Assembly: GCA_902806565.1 (NCBI GenBank)
Contig: CADCXA010000037.1
Span: 682,001 to 746,000 of the forward strand
Reading direction: 5' to 3'
Origin: Hypoxylon rubiginosum
Lineage: Eukaryota > Ascomycota > Sordariomycetes > Xylariales > Hypoxylaceae
DNA length: 64,000 bases
Part shown: positions 1-10,933 of the stretch, piece after piece
How the letters are laid out: each line of letters begins with the position of its first letter
Numbering within the stretch: position 1 is the stretch's first letter
Translations under genes and position numbers: made by a program
The notes under the pieces: generated by a model
Told to the model about the DNA's origin: nothing
The model's input: the letters and a program-made list of their open reading frames with translations, nothing else
Database searches by the model: none

Positions 1-386
1 ATATCTACCTGGCAGCTTTATTTACTTCCTGGTCGGCTTTGTTTCCTCAAGTTATTCGATCTCATCTTTTTGGATAGTAGCACACGTTCATTGTCCTTGT
101 CCTTGTCCTTACCAGGTCCTTACAAGATCCTTAGTATCCCTCTTCCTTCACATACACATCAGCTTGCCCTCCCCACGTAACTCCGCTGCAAGGCTACGAC
201 AAGCGCGTCTTGCAGTTCTTTATCTCAACCCTTACAACACCTCTCCTCACTCCTCACTCCTCCCTCCTCCCTCCTCCCCGCTGCCCATTTCCCATATACC
301 TTCCTTGTCGCTATGGAATAAAATAACTGATCGCTCCATGCCGATCACATTTCAACTGCTGCGACCTTGTTTAATTAAGAGCTACC
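1..386 (+). promoter_or_regulatory. Upstream/leader region of the WAPL-like gene
   Basis: AT/CT-rich DNA with a CCTTGT-type repeat near 90-112 and a run of CTCCTCCCTC near 240-280, which suits a fungal promoter and leader. An ATG at 338 opens a 19-codon frame that ends at 397 and so overlaps the main ATG at 387. It would act as an overlapping upstream ORF if transcription starts before it. The transcription start cannot be seen. Confidence 0.4.
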
Positions 387-3063
387 ATGGCTACTAAGCA
401 GGAATTCAGTGTTCCGCGCAAGAAAGCCTTGACGACCTATGGAAAACCCTCCCGTAGAAGACAACCAAAGACAACTTTCAGTCCAACTCCGTTTCCACCT
501 ATACCAGAAGATGACTCCGTACCGAAACATAAGGCCATCGTAACGCGCCGCCGACCTTCGCTCATTACGTCACCTTCGCGCGATCCTCCTTCGCCAGCTC
601 CTCGAGATCTTGATAGAACGACAGAGAAGAAAACCAGTCCGAATGGCCCGGAGAAGAATGTACCCAGCTCAGGTCGGAAGCGCAAGATTTCCCAGGTGTA
701 TACGTCTAAGGGACGAGCACCACCTACCTCGGCTGGTGAAAATAGCGTCGTCTTCGGTTCTATATCACATCGGTCGCGCCCAACCACATCAGCCAGTGCC
801 TATCAAACCGCTGTGTCCAGTTCTCGGCAGCGCATACGCTCACCAACATCAGAGCCTATGGATATTGATGTGATCGAACCCAAGCTATCGAGCCCGCCCC
901 CAACGCCCACGCTACCGAGAGCTTCGAGAAAGCGCAAAACCGTTGCTACCAAAGGCTCAACATCTTCGACTGTAGGCAAAAAAGAAACCGAGAAAACGAA
1001 GCAAGAAAGCACCAAACAACAAATCACACTGCGCTTTGCGCGAGATACTGTTACAAACCCGAAAATACCAGGCCTACCTCGTAATGTGGACAACAAAGAG
1101 CGGTCAACATCCCAACAAGTTCCTGATAGCGTTTCAAAGAAGCGAAGAAAACGACTAATTGACGCGTTGGTAGAGCAAAATCAGGACGAGGTGGTGGAAT
1201 CAGACGAAGAGGCCATTGAAGAGGAAGCGAGCCCAATCCTGCCCAGTTTAAGTCATAATGTTAGTGACTTGTCGATGATGGACTCACAACCTCTACCTCA
1301 AACTCCGACTCGTAACGCCGGGGCAATGCAAGCCGCAAGCACCAGGACGTTCGCGCGCTCGAGCAGCGCGCTTAAATTTACTTACGGTCAAGGCAGAAAA
1401 GTACTGGAGGAAGACGGCGACCTGCTTCTAGAATCCCTTACCCTTCCTGAGATGCCTCTTTCGTTAAAGGGGAGGCGCTTAGAACTTGGGACCCCGAAGA
1501 AAATGGCTGCCAACAAGGGGATGTTAGACGACGAGGATGCTGCAATAAATAGTTCACCTAACTCAAAACTTCGAGATATCCACGAGCTAAAACAGGCTGG
1601 CGCAAATTCCCGCGTGGCTGATACGATGCAAGACTTGGCCGACCAAATAGGCTCACCGAGTATTAAGCCTTCTTCGTCGCGGAGAGCTGCATTGCTACAG
1701 GTAGCAGAGAAAATCAAAGACAAGGCGTTTATGCGGCAATGTCGCGATTACGGGGTTGAAGGGGCATTGCTAAAAGACATTGAAAAAGAGACCGACGTTG
1801 TGTCTGGGTACCTTATTCTGTCAACCCTCGTGACGATACTTGCGAAGTGGCCCTCGTCACACATTCAGCAGCTGGTTCGGCTGGAAAAACCCGCGAGCAT
1901 GTTCGCTCGCTTCCTCGACATATCCCAAGATATGAAAATAATAGCGCGAGACCGGAAGAGCAATTTATCCAAGAGAAGTCAAAATTCGCTAATCGCCGTC
2001 CAATCTACGCTTCGCGAGTTGTCAATCTGGGGAGAAGCTCGTCCATCATGCATCTCGCCAAGAAGTCTCATCCTTAAGTGCCTACATTTACTCGTCACCA
2101 AAGATATGAACGCGGCAAGGGACCCTGCTATCTTCTCTCCCGACGTAATAGAGGCGCTCTTTGCGGTGCTCTCGGAGGCGGCTGAGAGCGCAGATCATTG
2201 GGACTATCCGGCGACCGCGGGGGCGATCGATCTCGATCACTCTCTGTCACTCCTTGACTTCTATGCTGTCAGCGTTGCGGAGCCACAGCGTGCGAGCGCT
2301 GATTGGGCCGCTCGGTACCTCCCGATCGTTGCTGATGTCTTTAAAGCTTCCTCACAATATGTGATACCTGACACGGCAGCCGAGGAAAGCGAGAGAAAGG
2401 TTCTTGAGAGGTCTCTCTTGAAGCTTACTATCAACCTAGCGAATAACAGCTTAGAGGCACCCGAGATATTCGTATCGAAGGGGCTGATACCAGCTTTAGC
2501 GGGGTCGATTTCCAGCAACTTTACTCGTATATCGGCGTCTCTCTCTCAGGATACATGGGCCGACGGGATCATAGACAGCTTGGTTCTACGGCTAGGCATT
2601 CTGATCAACTTTGCTGAACATAGCTCTCTTGTAAGGCAAGTCATCAACGATTGTCACCATGATGGTCAGCAGCCGGTAGATGAGATGATCCGATTATTCT
2701 CCGAGAATTATCGGAGAACAGCAGAGGTAAGTTGAGAATGAGTCTATATATCACTGCCCTGCGCTAACAAGAGACTAGGCCGACTCGATGGAGACCAGCC
2801 ATTTGAATGTTGTTTTCGGATATCTGTCAGTACTATTAGGCTATCTGGCTCTCTACGCGCCGGTGCGAAAGAAGATACGGTCGAACAACGCAGCCAAGAG
2901 TATTGGGCCTCTACTTAGCTCACTACGCGAGTTCACCACCCATCACCAGAAAGTGGAACAGAGTATGGACGAAAGCGACGATAGCTCTCCGGGTCCTAAC
3001 AGTTATACAACTCGCCTCCAGGATCTTGTGCGCCAACTCGAAGATCAGGCAGCCTATGATTGA
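387..3063 (+). CDS. WAPL domain protein, cohesin release factor (Wapl/Rad61 family)
   Basis: Two exons, 387-2726 and 2779-3063, give 874 residues. The intron 2727-2778 has a GTAAGT donor, a GCTAAC branch site and a TAG acceptor, and is phase 0. The first ~430 residues are basic, Ser/Pro-rich and low complexity. Near the start is the ALTTYGK stretch I associate with fungal WAPL proteins. From about residue 440 comes a helical WAPL-type domain (DIHELKQAG..., then MRQCRDYGVEGALL..., ending in VFGYLSVLLGYLALY in exon 2). Family knowledge: WAPL opens the cohesin ring and releases it from chromatin in the nucleus. The assignment rests on recognised motifs; the N-terminal half has no clear domain. 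An ATG at 338 gives a short overlapping upstream frame. Confidence 0.85.
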
Positions 3064-4747
3064 TTCGGCTATAGTATACATTGGCGGAGCAGATGTTGTT
3101 ACATGGCTCAGTCACGGAAGATTGCATGCACAATTTAACATCGAAGGAAACTGTCGCTTTGACATAAAGCACGAATAGGTGCAACTTGAAAGCAGTGTCG
3201 CAGGAAAGGAGGGTTGAACCATTTGTCTATCGAAGACAACGTGGCAGGAGATAAAGACGGAGTCTGGAGGGAGACTTTAGCAATGATTTTACTGGCACGA
3301 CCTTGATGAAGGGGGGTTTGGGGCGCAGTCGAATACCCTTAAAGCTAACCATGCCTACTTTAGGTATTGATGGATACGATGGACATGGTGGACATATCAC
3401 TATACCCAGGACATACGTGCGTAGACTCTAGTTGAATGGAGAGCGATGGGGGAAAAGGGGAAGAGCAAAGGCGCTTGGGATTTGATATTACATACCTACC
3501 TACCTAGATATTCACGGTCCTTTTAAATTTGAGCCGCAGGAATGCCATGCCACATACGTACATCTTACCTTAGCATCCTAGCATCCTAGCACCCTAGCAG
3601 AATCTAAGTCCGAAGTACTTTAATCCGGGGGATCCAAGGGATCGATAGGTACCTACAGTAAGCTATGAATTTTGCCGGAGTCTGGACCCCGCGTGCATCC
3701 AGAAGGTTAACAATACTGGGTTGGCCAAAGTTGTTGGTGGATTAGGTGGTTCCATTGGCCCCCTTTCATGATTATCCTCATGTCAAAGTTATTAATAGGA
3801 GCTAATAGGAAGCCCGAACGGGGTGTTCAAAGGTTGCCTTAGCTAGCCGTACTCGTATGCTGAAGGCTCGGTTCTCTCATGCCTTGGTTAACCGTTTCCC
3901 TACGTTCCTCTACCAGGTATCGAAGTACAATGGGATGGCTGGATGAGCGGGCAGGCGGGTTGGTTGGCGGGTTGGTTGGCGGGTTGGCGGGTTGGCGGGT
4001 CGGCGGGATAGGTACAGTTGCTCAGCTGCTCACCTGGGCAGCTGGGCAGCTTTGCTATATCATCCGTACCCCGCCTATGCCGATTCAAGCTGTTCGGTAT
4101 TGAGCTCCTGCTTTTAAAAAGGGTCCATGGTGGGAGAAAAAAAAATTGAAGGTCCTAGTCCCAGTCCCCAGTTCCCAGTTCTTAGTCTTAGTCCCTAGTC
4201 CTGGTTTCGGTTTCGGTGCTTGTTACAAACAAGACGAATAAGAACCCCTCTGTTCATCTATGATCCTTGATCCTATAAGCTTCTGACCTCATACATAGCC
4301 CGAATGCTTTCCCACGATCTCTGAATCTCTGGTCTCTGAATCTCTGATCTCTGATACCTACTTTCCACATAGTACGTGAAACTAAATTTGGGTAACATCT
4401 GCACGTCATTACACACAAATGCGTGCCTGACTCAAGAAAGAAAGAGAGAAAGCCTCGGAGTATTAAAAGAAGGTGTGCATATCCCGCGCCCAGGTTCGAC
4501 ACCCACGTCGAAAGCCTTTGCAACTCTGCAAAATACATAACCACATAACCCACGCCCACGCTCACGCCCACGTCCGCACCCTTAACACAGAAAAAACCTG
4601 GGCACATATACACATTATTCCCCCCACGCTCACGCCCCAAACCCGACGTGTTATGCAGCGCTATCTTCGTACATATTCATATATCGTACCGAACACATAA
4701 TAATACAATCTCACAGCACGCGATATACCCCAGCAACGCACCCATAA
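3064..4747. other. Intergenic region between WAPL and Rheb genes
   Basis: No convincing gene. It holds a GGTTGGCGG-type minisatellite (3957-4008), AGTCCC/AGTTCC short repeats near 4150-4205, a GAATCTCTG(A/G)TCTCT repeat near 4320-4352 and ACCTACC motifs near 3491-3510. The last part is presumably the Rheb promoter and leader. Confidence 0.5.
3957..4008. repeat. GGTTGGCGG minisatellite
   Basis: Imperfect tandem units of GGTTGGCGG with interspersed GGTT, G-rich on the plus strand. It lies in intergenic DNA about 0.74 kb before the Rheb start codon. No coding role is visible. Confidence 0.8.
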
Positions 4748-5606
4748 ATGCCGTCACCATCCAAGCAGCGGAAGGTAGCCATCGTCGGCAGCCGATCCGT
4801 AGGTACGTTTGTATACTTTCACTTACTCATTCCTATCATACCCGGATATCCCTTGCGAAGCTTTCAGGAACCATGTATACGCATGGTATACACCTCTGGC
4901 AATCACATGCTAACCAATGGGAATCACAGGCAAATCCTCCCTTGCAGTCCAGTTCGTCGACGGCCACTTTGTCGAGAGCTACTATCCTACGATTGAAAAC
5001 ACCTTTAGCAAAGTCATTCGATTTAAGGGACAGGACTATGCTACCGAGATTGTTGACACCGCTGGCCAGGTAAGAAAAAAGGATGGCATCCAGGTCTTGG
5101 TGCTCAATTATATACCTAGGTGCTAACAGAAGCTACTTGGGCTCATATAGGACGAGTACAGCATTCTCAATTCGAAGCACTTCATCGGCATCCATGGCTA
5201 CATGCTAGTGTACTCGGTCTCGTCGCTACCGTCGTTCGAGATGGTGCAGGTCATCCGCGAGAAGATCCTCAACCACTTGGTTCGTCAACCCCCCAGCCAA
5301 TGGCCCCTCCCAGGTCCCGTATGGCACAGCTTAGCTCTGTTGTAGCTAACACAGTGGCGGGTTTAGGGCACCGATTGGGTCCCGATAGTAATCGTGGGCA
5401 ACAAGAGCGACTTACGACCGGAGCAGCGCCAGGTCAGCCAGGAGGACGGCAGGAAGCTCTCGGAGAAGTTCAACTGCGGGTGGACGGAGGCGAGCGCAAG
5501 GTACAACGAGAACGTAGGTAAGGCATTCGAGCTCCTGATTGCGCAAGTGGAAAAGTCGCAGAACCCGAACGAAGCTTCGGACTCCGGGAAGTGCTTCGTT
5601 ATGTGA
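4748..5606 (+). CDS. rhb1: Rheb-type Ras-like small GTPase
   Basis: Four exons (4748-4802, 4930-5069, 5151-5279, 5367-5606) encode 187 residues, the usual Rheb size. G1 is GSRSVGKSS, where Arg stands at the position of Ras Gly12, a Rheb hallmark. The effector loop is YYPTIENTFSK, G3 is DTAGQDEYS, G4 is NKSD, and TEASA sits at the G5 position. The protein ends in the CaaX box CFVM, so farnesylation and membrane attachment are expected. Introns 1 and 2 contain TGCTAAC branch sites. Rheb GTPases act upstream of TORC1 and affect basic amino-acid uptake in fungi (family knowledge). The seryl-tRNA synthetase gene follows on the same strand, 0.83 kb away. Confidence 0.95.
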
Positions 5607-6434
5607 AGACGGCGAGGGGCAAGAGAGCCGAGCAGACGGCATTACGTTTATAAAACAACAACAACAGGATCAAACAGCGAAAGCTACAGCCACGTCATGG
5701 AAAAAAACGTTTGGAAAAGCCTAGAGGGAGGATTGTCTAGGGCAGGATGGGCAAGAGGCAACTACAGGTTGGTTTCACGATAATGTTTGCTAGTCGACGC
5801 AGTTCGAGCTACTGCCTCGAATCTCGAGGGTAGGTAATACTTATGAGCGATGAGCATGCACATAACAAACATGCTCTAATCTCGTTCCGGTGTCAATTGG
5901 AAGTGATTTAGAAAACGGTATAGGCGACTGTCAGTTCTGCCCGGTTGGGTGCAATTTGCTCAAGGCCTGAAGGTACCCTGATACTATTGGCTCGTGTCTG
6001 TACCAACTTTGCCATATACTTATTGTCATATACCTTTTACCGAAAGAACGTGTCGTCAATTGAGTAATTGCTGTAAGTCATAGGCGATGTTGTTAAATAA
6101 TGAAGTTGATTTGGTTCGTAAATTGGAAAGTGACTCAAGTTCCGGGTAATACTTGAAGGTGCAAGAATACGAAGCAACTTTTCTAAGTAAATTCAATGTT
6201 CAATGTTCAATATTAGCAGCACGGGAAAGGAGGTACGTACCTAGGTACCGTCAGACTCATGCCCCTCGTCGCGAGATTTCTGCCCCTCTATTTAAAACCA
6301 CCCCGCCAAAATTTGGTTGACTTAACCTGACAATCGGGAAATACGACACTTCAACTTGACTGTTCTTTTCTTGAGACACGCAAAACTATTCGACATTAAT
6401 TCCAGATAAACGAACCCTCCCGAAGCACTCCGTC
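5607..6434. other. Rheb 3' region and SES1 promoter
   Basis: No gene seen. A TATTTAAA box at 6289-6296 lies about 140 nt before the synthetase ATG, and a TACCTAGGTACC motif sits near 6238-6249. The leader just before the ATG is A/C-rich. Confidence 0.4.
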
Positions 6435-8071
6435 ATGCTCGACATTCAGGATTTCATCACCGAGCGGGGTGGCAACCCTGAGCTGATTCGCGAGTCGCAA
6501 CGGCGCAGATATGCCGATGTCAAGGTTGTTGACGATATAATTGAGATGTTCGAAGACCACCGTCGAAGTCAGTCCCTTTTCCTTGCGAACTCAAAAACGG
6601 TCAAGGCTAATAAATCATTACCATTGTAGCCCAGTATGCCGCGACCCAAATAAACAGCAAGATCAACGACGTGAACAAGCAGATCGGTGCCAAGAAAAAG
6701 GTCAGATGCTATTCTGAGTCACTCATCACCTACCATATACCTGTGTTACCATATCTCTAACCAGCTGCCGACTTCTAGGCCAAGGAGAACGCCGACGAAC
6801 TGCTCCAGCAGAAAGCCGCCTTCGACAAGGAGAAGAAGGATCTCCTCGACTCGGCAGCTCAGAAAGATATTGCGCTGAAAGCCAAGGTCAAGACAATCGG
6901 CAATATCGTCCACGACTCTGTCCCCGTCAGCGATAACGAAGACAACAATGTCATCCAGCGAACGTGGGCACCGGAGGACGTCAAGGTAGAAAAGAAGGAT
7001 GTGCTCTCTCACCACGAGGTTCTCCTCCGACTAGATGGCTACGACCCGGAACGTGGAGTCAAGGTCGTCGGCCACAGAGGATACTTCTTAAGACGGTGGG
7101 GTGTGTTCCTCAACCAGGCTCTAATCAACTACGGCTTGGAGTACCTCTCCAGCAAAGGCTTCATGCCACTACAGGCACCTCAATTTATGCTCAAGGACTA
7201 CATGGCCAAGACGGCTCAGCTAGAACAGTTCGACGAAGAATTATACAAGGTCGTCGACGGCGAGCCGCAGAACGACAAATACCTTATCGCGACCTCGGAA
7301 CAGCCCATCTCTGCCTACCACGCTGACGAATGGATCATTGGTAAAGATCTACCCATCAAGTACGCGGGATACAGCACGTGCTATCGAAGAGAGGCAGGCT
7401 CCCATGGTCGCGATGCGTGGGGCATCTTCCGTGTCCATCAATTCGAGAAGGTGGAGCAGTTCGTGCTCACTGATCCGGAGAAGTCGTGGGAGATGTTCGA
7501 CGAGATGTTCTCCACCTCAGAAGAGTTCTACAAGTCGCTTGGCCTCCCATACCAAGTGGTAGCTATTGTCTCAGGGGCGTTGAATAATGCCGCTGCGAAG
7601 AAATATGACCTGGAAGCCTGGTTCCCCTTCCAAGGGGAGTACAAGGAGCTTGTGTCGTGCTCCAACTGCACAGATTACCAGTCTCGCGCTCTAGAAATCC
7701 GATATGGTACCAAGACACAGACGGACGTTAAGAAGAAGTATGTCCACTGCCTTAACTCAACGCTATGCGCCACGGAGAGAGCGTTATGCTGCGTTCTCGA
7801 GAACTACCAGACGGAAGATGTACGTATATTTCTGACCATCTATGCGAACTCTCGTGCTAATTATCTACCTTAGGGTCTCCGGGTTCCCGAGCCACTACGC
7901 AAGTATATCCCGGGCGCCCCGGACTTCATTCCTTTTACTAAGGAACTGCCTAAAGACACAACCTCGGCTAAGGCTAAGGCGAAGGCAGAGAAGGGAGTCA
8001 AGCAGAAGGTGGCGGCCGCAGGAGCTGCCGTTACAGAAGCCGGTGAGAAGCTAAAGGATTTAGCAGTGTAG
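6435..8071 (+). CDS. SES1: Cytosolic seryl-tRNA synthetase
   Basis: Four exons (6435-6567, 6630-6700, 6779-7819, 7874-8071) give 480 residues. The N-terminal ~110 residues form the tRNA-binding helical hairpin: MLDIQDFITERGGNPELIRE, then Lys/Glu-rich helices. The class II catalytic core follows: motif 1 around RRWGVFLNQALINYGLEYL, motif 2 as CYRREAGSHGRDAWGIFRVH, and motif 3 around GLRVPEPLRKYI, which is split by the last intron. The C-terminal ~50 residues are a Lys/Ala-rich tail, typical of eukaryotic cytosolic enzymes. The enzyme charges tRNA-Ser with serine. No mitochondrial presequence is visible. Confidence 0.97.
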
Positions 8072-8475
8072 TTGGTCGGATGTTTGAGGGCTTGGATGCC
8101 AAGTGATTATGAGCTACACCTACAAAAGATACCAAGAGTGCTTTTCATACTATGATGCTCGATGCACTTGTAGTTGTGTATCCAGATAGCATTGCAGTCA
8201 GCTCGATGAGTAAATAGATGCGATGTACTCATGGCCAGTACATGATATTCAATTCACGAATAATCGTGCTTGACAACCCAAGTTGATAAATAATCCAGGA
8301 TTCCTCCATATCAATTACTTGAATTACTTGTACAATTTTTTTCCCCCCTTCATTTGGTATATAAACTGGAGTTAACTGATATGAGGTACGTACTATCAAA
8401 CATAGCGCCCCCTTTTATGATCCTCTTCTTCAATTCGACTCTTTTAACGATTCTTGACCCCCCCCCCCCCCTTTT
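8072..8475. other. Convergent 3' region between SES1 and the DapA-like gene
   Basis: A/T-rich DNA with no gene. A run of 14 cytosines (8458-8471) followed by six thymines lies directly after the stop codon of the minus-strand DapA-like gene. Confidence 0.5.
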
Positions 8476-9982
8476 TTAGCTTATAGATGCAAGCTTTTCT
8501 TCCTCCTCCATTAAGCTTACCAACAATGGATTAGCGATCCACTCGTCGCCGAGATCCTGTCTGCTTGGAAGCAGTGGCCGTCTAGGCAGTGGACTGTAGC
8601 CGAACTTCTTGTGTAGCAGCATCTTCATCCCCGAAAGCTACAAATTCCAATCGTCAGCGGGCCCTCAGTATTTCGTTTCGTTTTCGAGTTAAAATGGGAA
8701 GGGGAGGTGGGGGGAACCTAACCCCGATCTTTTGCATAAACCCGTCGGCTAAGGCGATCCGGTTTTGTAGCTGCTGCGCTTCTTCGTACTCGGGCGTTCC
8801 GGTGGCCGAGTTGGACAGTTCCCAGAGCTTTACGCAGGTCCTCTGCGATAAACACGCTTATGTTAGTTCATTGCCGATACTTGCTCATACAGGTAGATAG
8901 CTGCTATCTTACCGGCACTAGATTTGGTAGTCCGGATATTGCCTGGTATAAATAGGTAGGCAGTCAGCGAAGTTCCGCTCTTGTTTCGCGATGGGGGGAA
9001 AATGGGAATATAGCTATACTCACGCCAGCAGCGCCACTCGCAATTGAAGGCAGCAGGATGTCGATGTACCCGTCGATGATCCTAAATTCCGATTCGGGAT
9101 TCTTTCTCGGATACTTCTCCTTGAACTCTGCCGAGTTCACGACGGCGTTGATCCTCGTGATCTTCCCGACGGACGCACACCTGCAGTTCCCCTACGATAT
9201 CAGCCAACGCTCTCACATTTATATAGTACTTACACCACCTATATGCCTGCCATCTTCTGGCATAATCTTGAAGAAGAAAAAACTGGGAGGGAAATACGTA
9301 CGTCAACTTGACCCCAACCACATTCGGCGCGCTCCTGACGACGTCCACGATGAGGTCGCTGTCGAGGTCGATCCCGCCGCTCACGCCCGGGAAGTTGTAC
9401 ACGACGATCGGCAGGGGGCTGGCCTCGGCCACGTCGACGAAAAACCTCCTCAGCGCCTCGCCGCCGTCCGCCCGCAGGGCGCCGGCGTAGTAGCCCGGCG
9501 GGATCACCATGCCGTAGTCTGCGCCGGCCTCTTTTGCCAGGTTGGCGAGCTGGACTTTTTCGGTAGCGGAAAAAAAGCGAGTTAGCACTCTTTTAATACC
9601 CCCCCCCCCCCCCCCCCCCCCCCGAGAGTTGGTGCGAAAAGGGGTCGGTAATCAGGAGACTACCTATCAGTGCACGTTATCACCTTGACGTACCGGTCTC
9701 CCGCGTGCTCGGCGCCCCCACGCCGGCGACGACGGGCACGCGCTGCAGGCCGCAGGCGTCGAGGGCCCGCCGCGCGGCCCGGACCAGCGCGGCGCGCTCC
9801 GGGGGCGAGAGGTGGGCGGCCTCGCCCGCGGACCCGGCGACGACGGGGACGGTGCCGGCGCGCGCGACGAGTGCGACGTGCGACGCGAAGGCGGCGAGGT
9901 CGAGGTCCTCGGCGGCGGTGAAGAAGGTCGGGAGCGGCGTGTAGATGCCTTTCGGCAGGGGGCGGAAGGTCGGATCCGGCAT
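8476..9982 (-). CDS. DapA/HOGA-type class I aldolase or lyase
   Basis: Six exons on the minus strand: 9982-9694, 9554-9302, 9180-9024, 8942-8913, 8842-8723 and 8637-8476. Together they give 336 residues. The (beta/alpha)8 family signature is clear: GIYTPLPTFF near the start, AGSAGEAAHLS, an active-site Tyr149 in VVYNFPG and the Schiff-base Lys179 in VVGVKLTC. The C-terminal helices carry GYSPLPRRPL, typical of fungal 4-hydroxy-2-oxoglutarate aldolase-like proteins. Such enzymes cleave or condense 2-keto acids, here most likely in catabolism, but the substrate cannot be read from sequence. Intron 1 holds a 25-base homopolymer. The fifth donor (GGG|GTTAGG) is weak but is the only splice that keeps the frame. 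It neighbours an MFS transporter on the same strand. Confidence 0.85.
9599..9623. repeat. Poly-C run of 25 (poly-G on the sense strand), inside intron 1
   Basis: Twenty-five consecutive cytosines on the plus strand, so 25 guanines in the pre-mRNA of the DapA-like gene. The run lies between the intron donor at 9693 and the branch-like GCTAAC. Its length is likely to vary between strains and sequencing runs. Confidence 0.9.
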
Positions 9983-10933
9983 GGTTGGGATTTGCTTTGA
10001 AGCTGCCCGGGAATTTCCGTTAAGTGTTGGTTAGGTGTGCTTGCTCGACTGAATCTAGAAACTTACCGATCAAGGAGAACCTAGGTAGGTAGGTATAGGA
10101 TGTAGGTATATCACTAGGTCTATCAGCTATGTATTCCATCCTAGGTCGGTCTCTAGAAGTAGGTATTCTCGAATTGGCGACGGACCTTCCGATAATCTTG
10201 TCACTCCTAATCATATAACCTCGGGATTCTAGAACTATTTTAATTCAATACTAGGCTAACGGCTCTTCTCGCTAACCTCTGTTGAAGAAAAAAAGCTTCG
10301 GCGTACGATAGTGAGGTATGCAGGATAGATACCGCCGAAGCACCGAGTTGCTATCAGGAGTTGAAGATAACACCGAGCAAACGAACCGGTAATAAGTTCA
10401 TAGTTGTTTTATTAGCTTCCCTTTGAGTACTGTGATGTTTGGGCGAGTTTGTCGAACTATTGCAAATTAGTATTGTCGCAGTCCTGTTCTGGGATGTAAT
10501 CTGGCCCCCTTAACTTTGATTGACTTGTTGGGAATGCCAGTCCTCTTCGAATTATAGATAGGCCACAGGCAGTATTCTATCGAATTGCATAGAGCGAACG
10601 GCTACCCCAATAAACATAGCATATAAGAGAGAATAGAACTTGCTTAGTCGAAAAGGTGGATTCGAATCCGTGCTTCATGTGTAAAAAGGGGGTTCCTAAG
10701 GGCTGAACTTCCAAGGTATGGTTAACCCATTAATTCATAATACAGGGCCATTGCCTGGGTACTTACAAGTCCGTAGAAAATAACTGATTGTTAGGTACGT
10801 AGGTAGTTTGCGTTATATTCTACCTGCGTGGCATCCAAGACACAACCATGCCATTCTATAGCCTATCCAATAATACCCAAAACCATCCCGCAACCTTGAC
10901 CCAGAGCCCCCCTGTAGCTTATACACCGTATAC
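9983..10933. other. Intergenic region upstream of the DapA-like gene
   Basis: No gene supported. It contains TAGGTAGGTAGGTA motifs near 10082-10098 and a perfect 12-base palindrome GGATTCGAATCC at 10658-10669. Both flanking genes are on the minus strand, so the region is the DapA-like promoter plus the MFS 3' region. Confidence 0.4.

Noticed and set aside
164..397. 77-codon frame before the WAPL-like gene
   Set aside because: It begins with TTG, not ATG, and is low-complexity. Only the short ATG frame from 338 could matter, as an upstream ORF.
3957..4008. Tandem repeats considered as a CRISPR-like array
   Set aside because: Units of about 9 nt with no spacers, in a eukaryotic genome. It is a plain minisatellite.
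10658..10669. GGATTCGAATCC resembling the B box of a tRNA
   Set aside because: It is a perfect palindrome. No A box, acceptor stem or cloverleaf could be built on either strand within the right distance.
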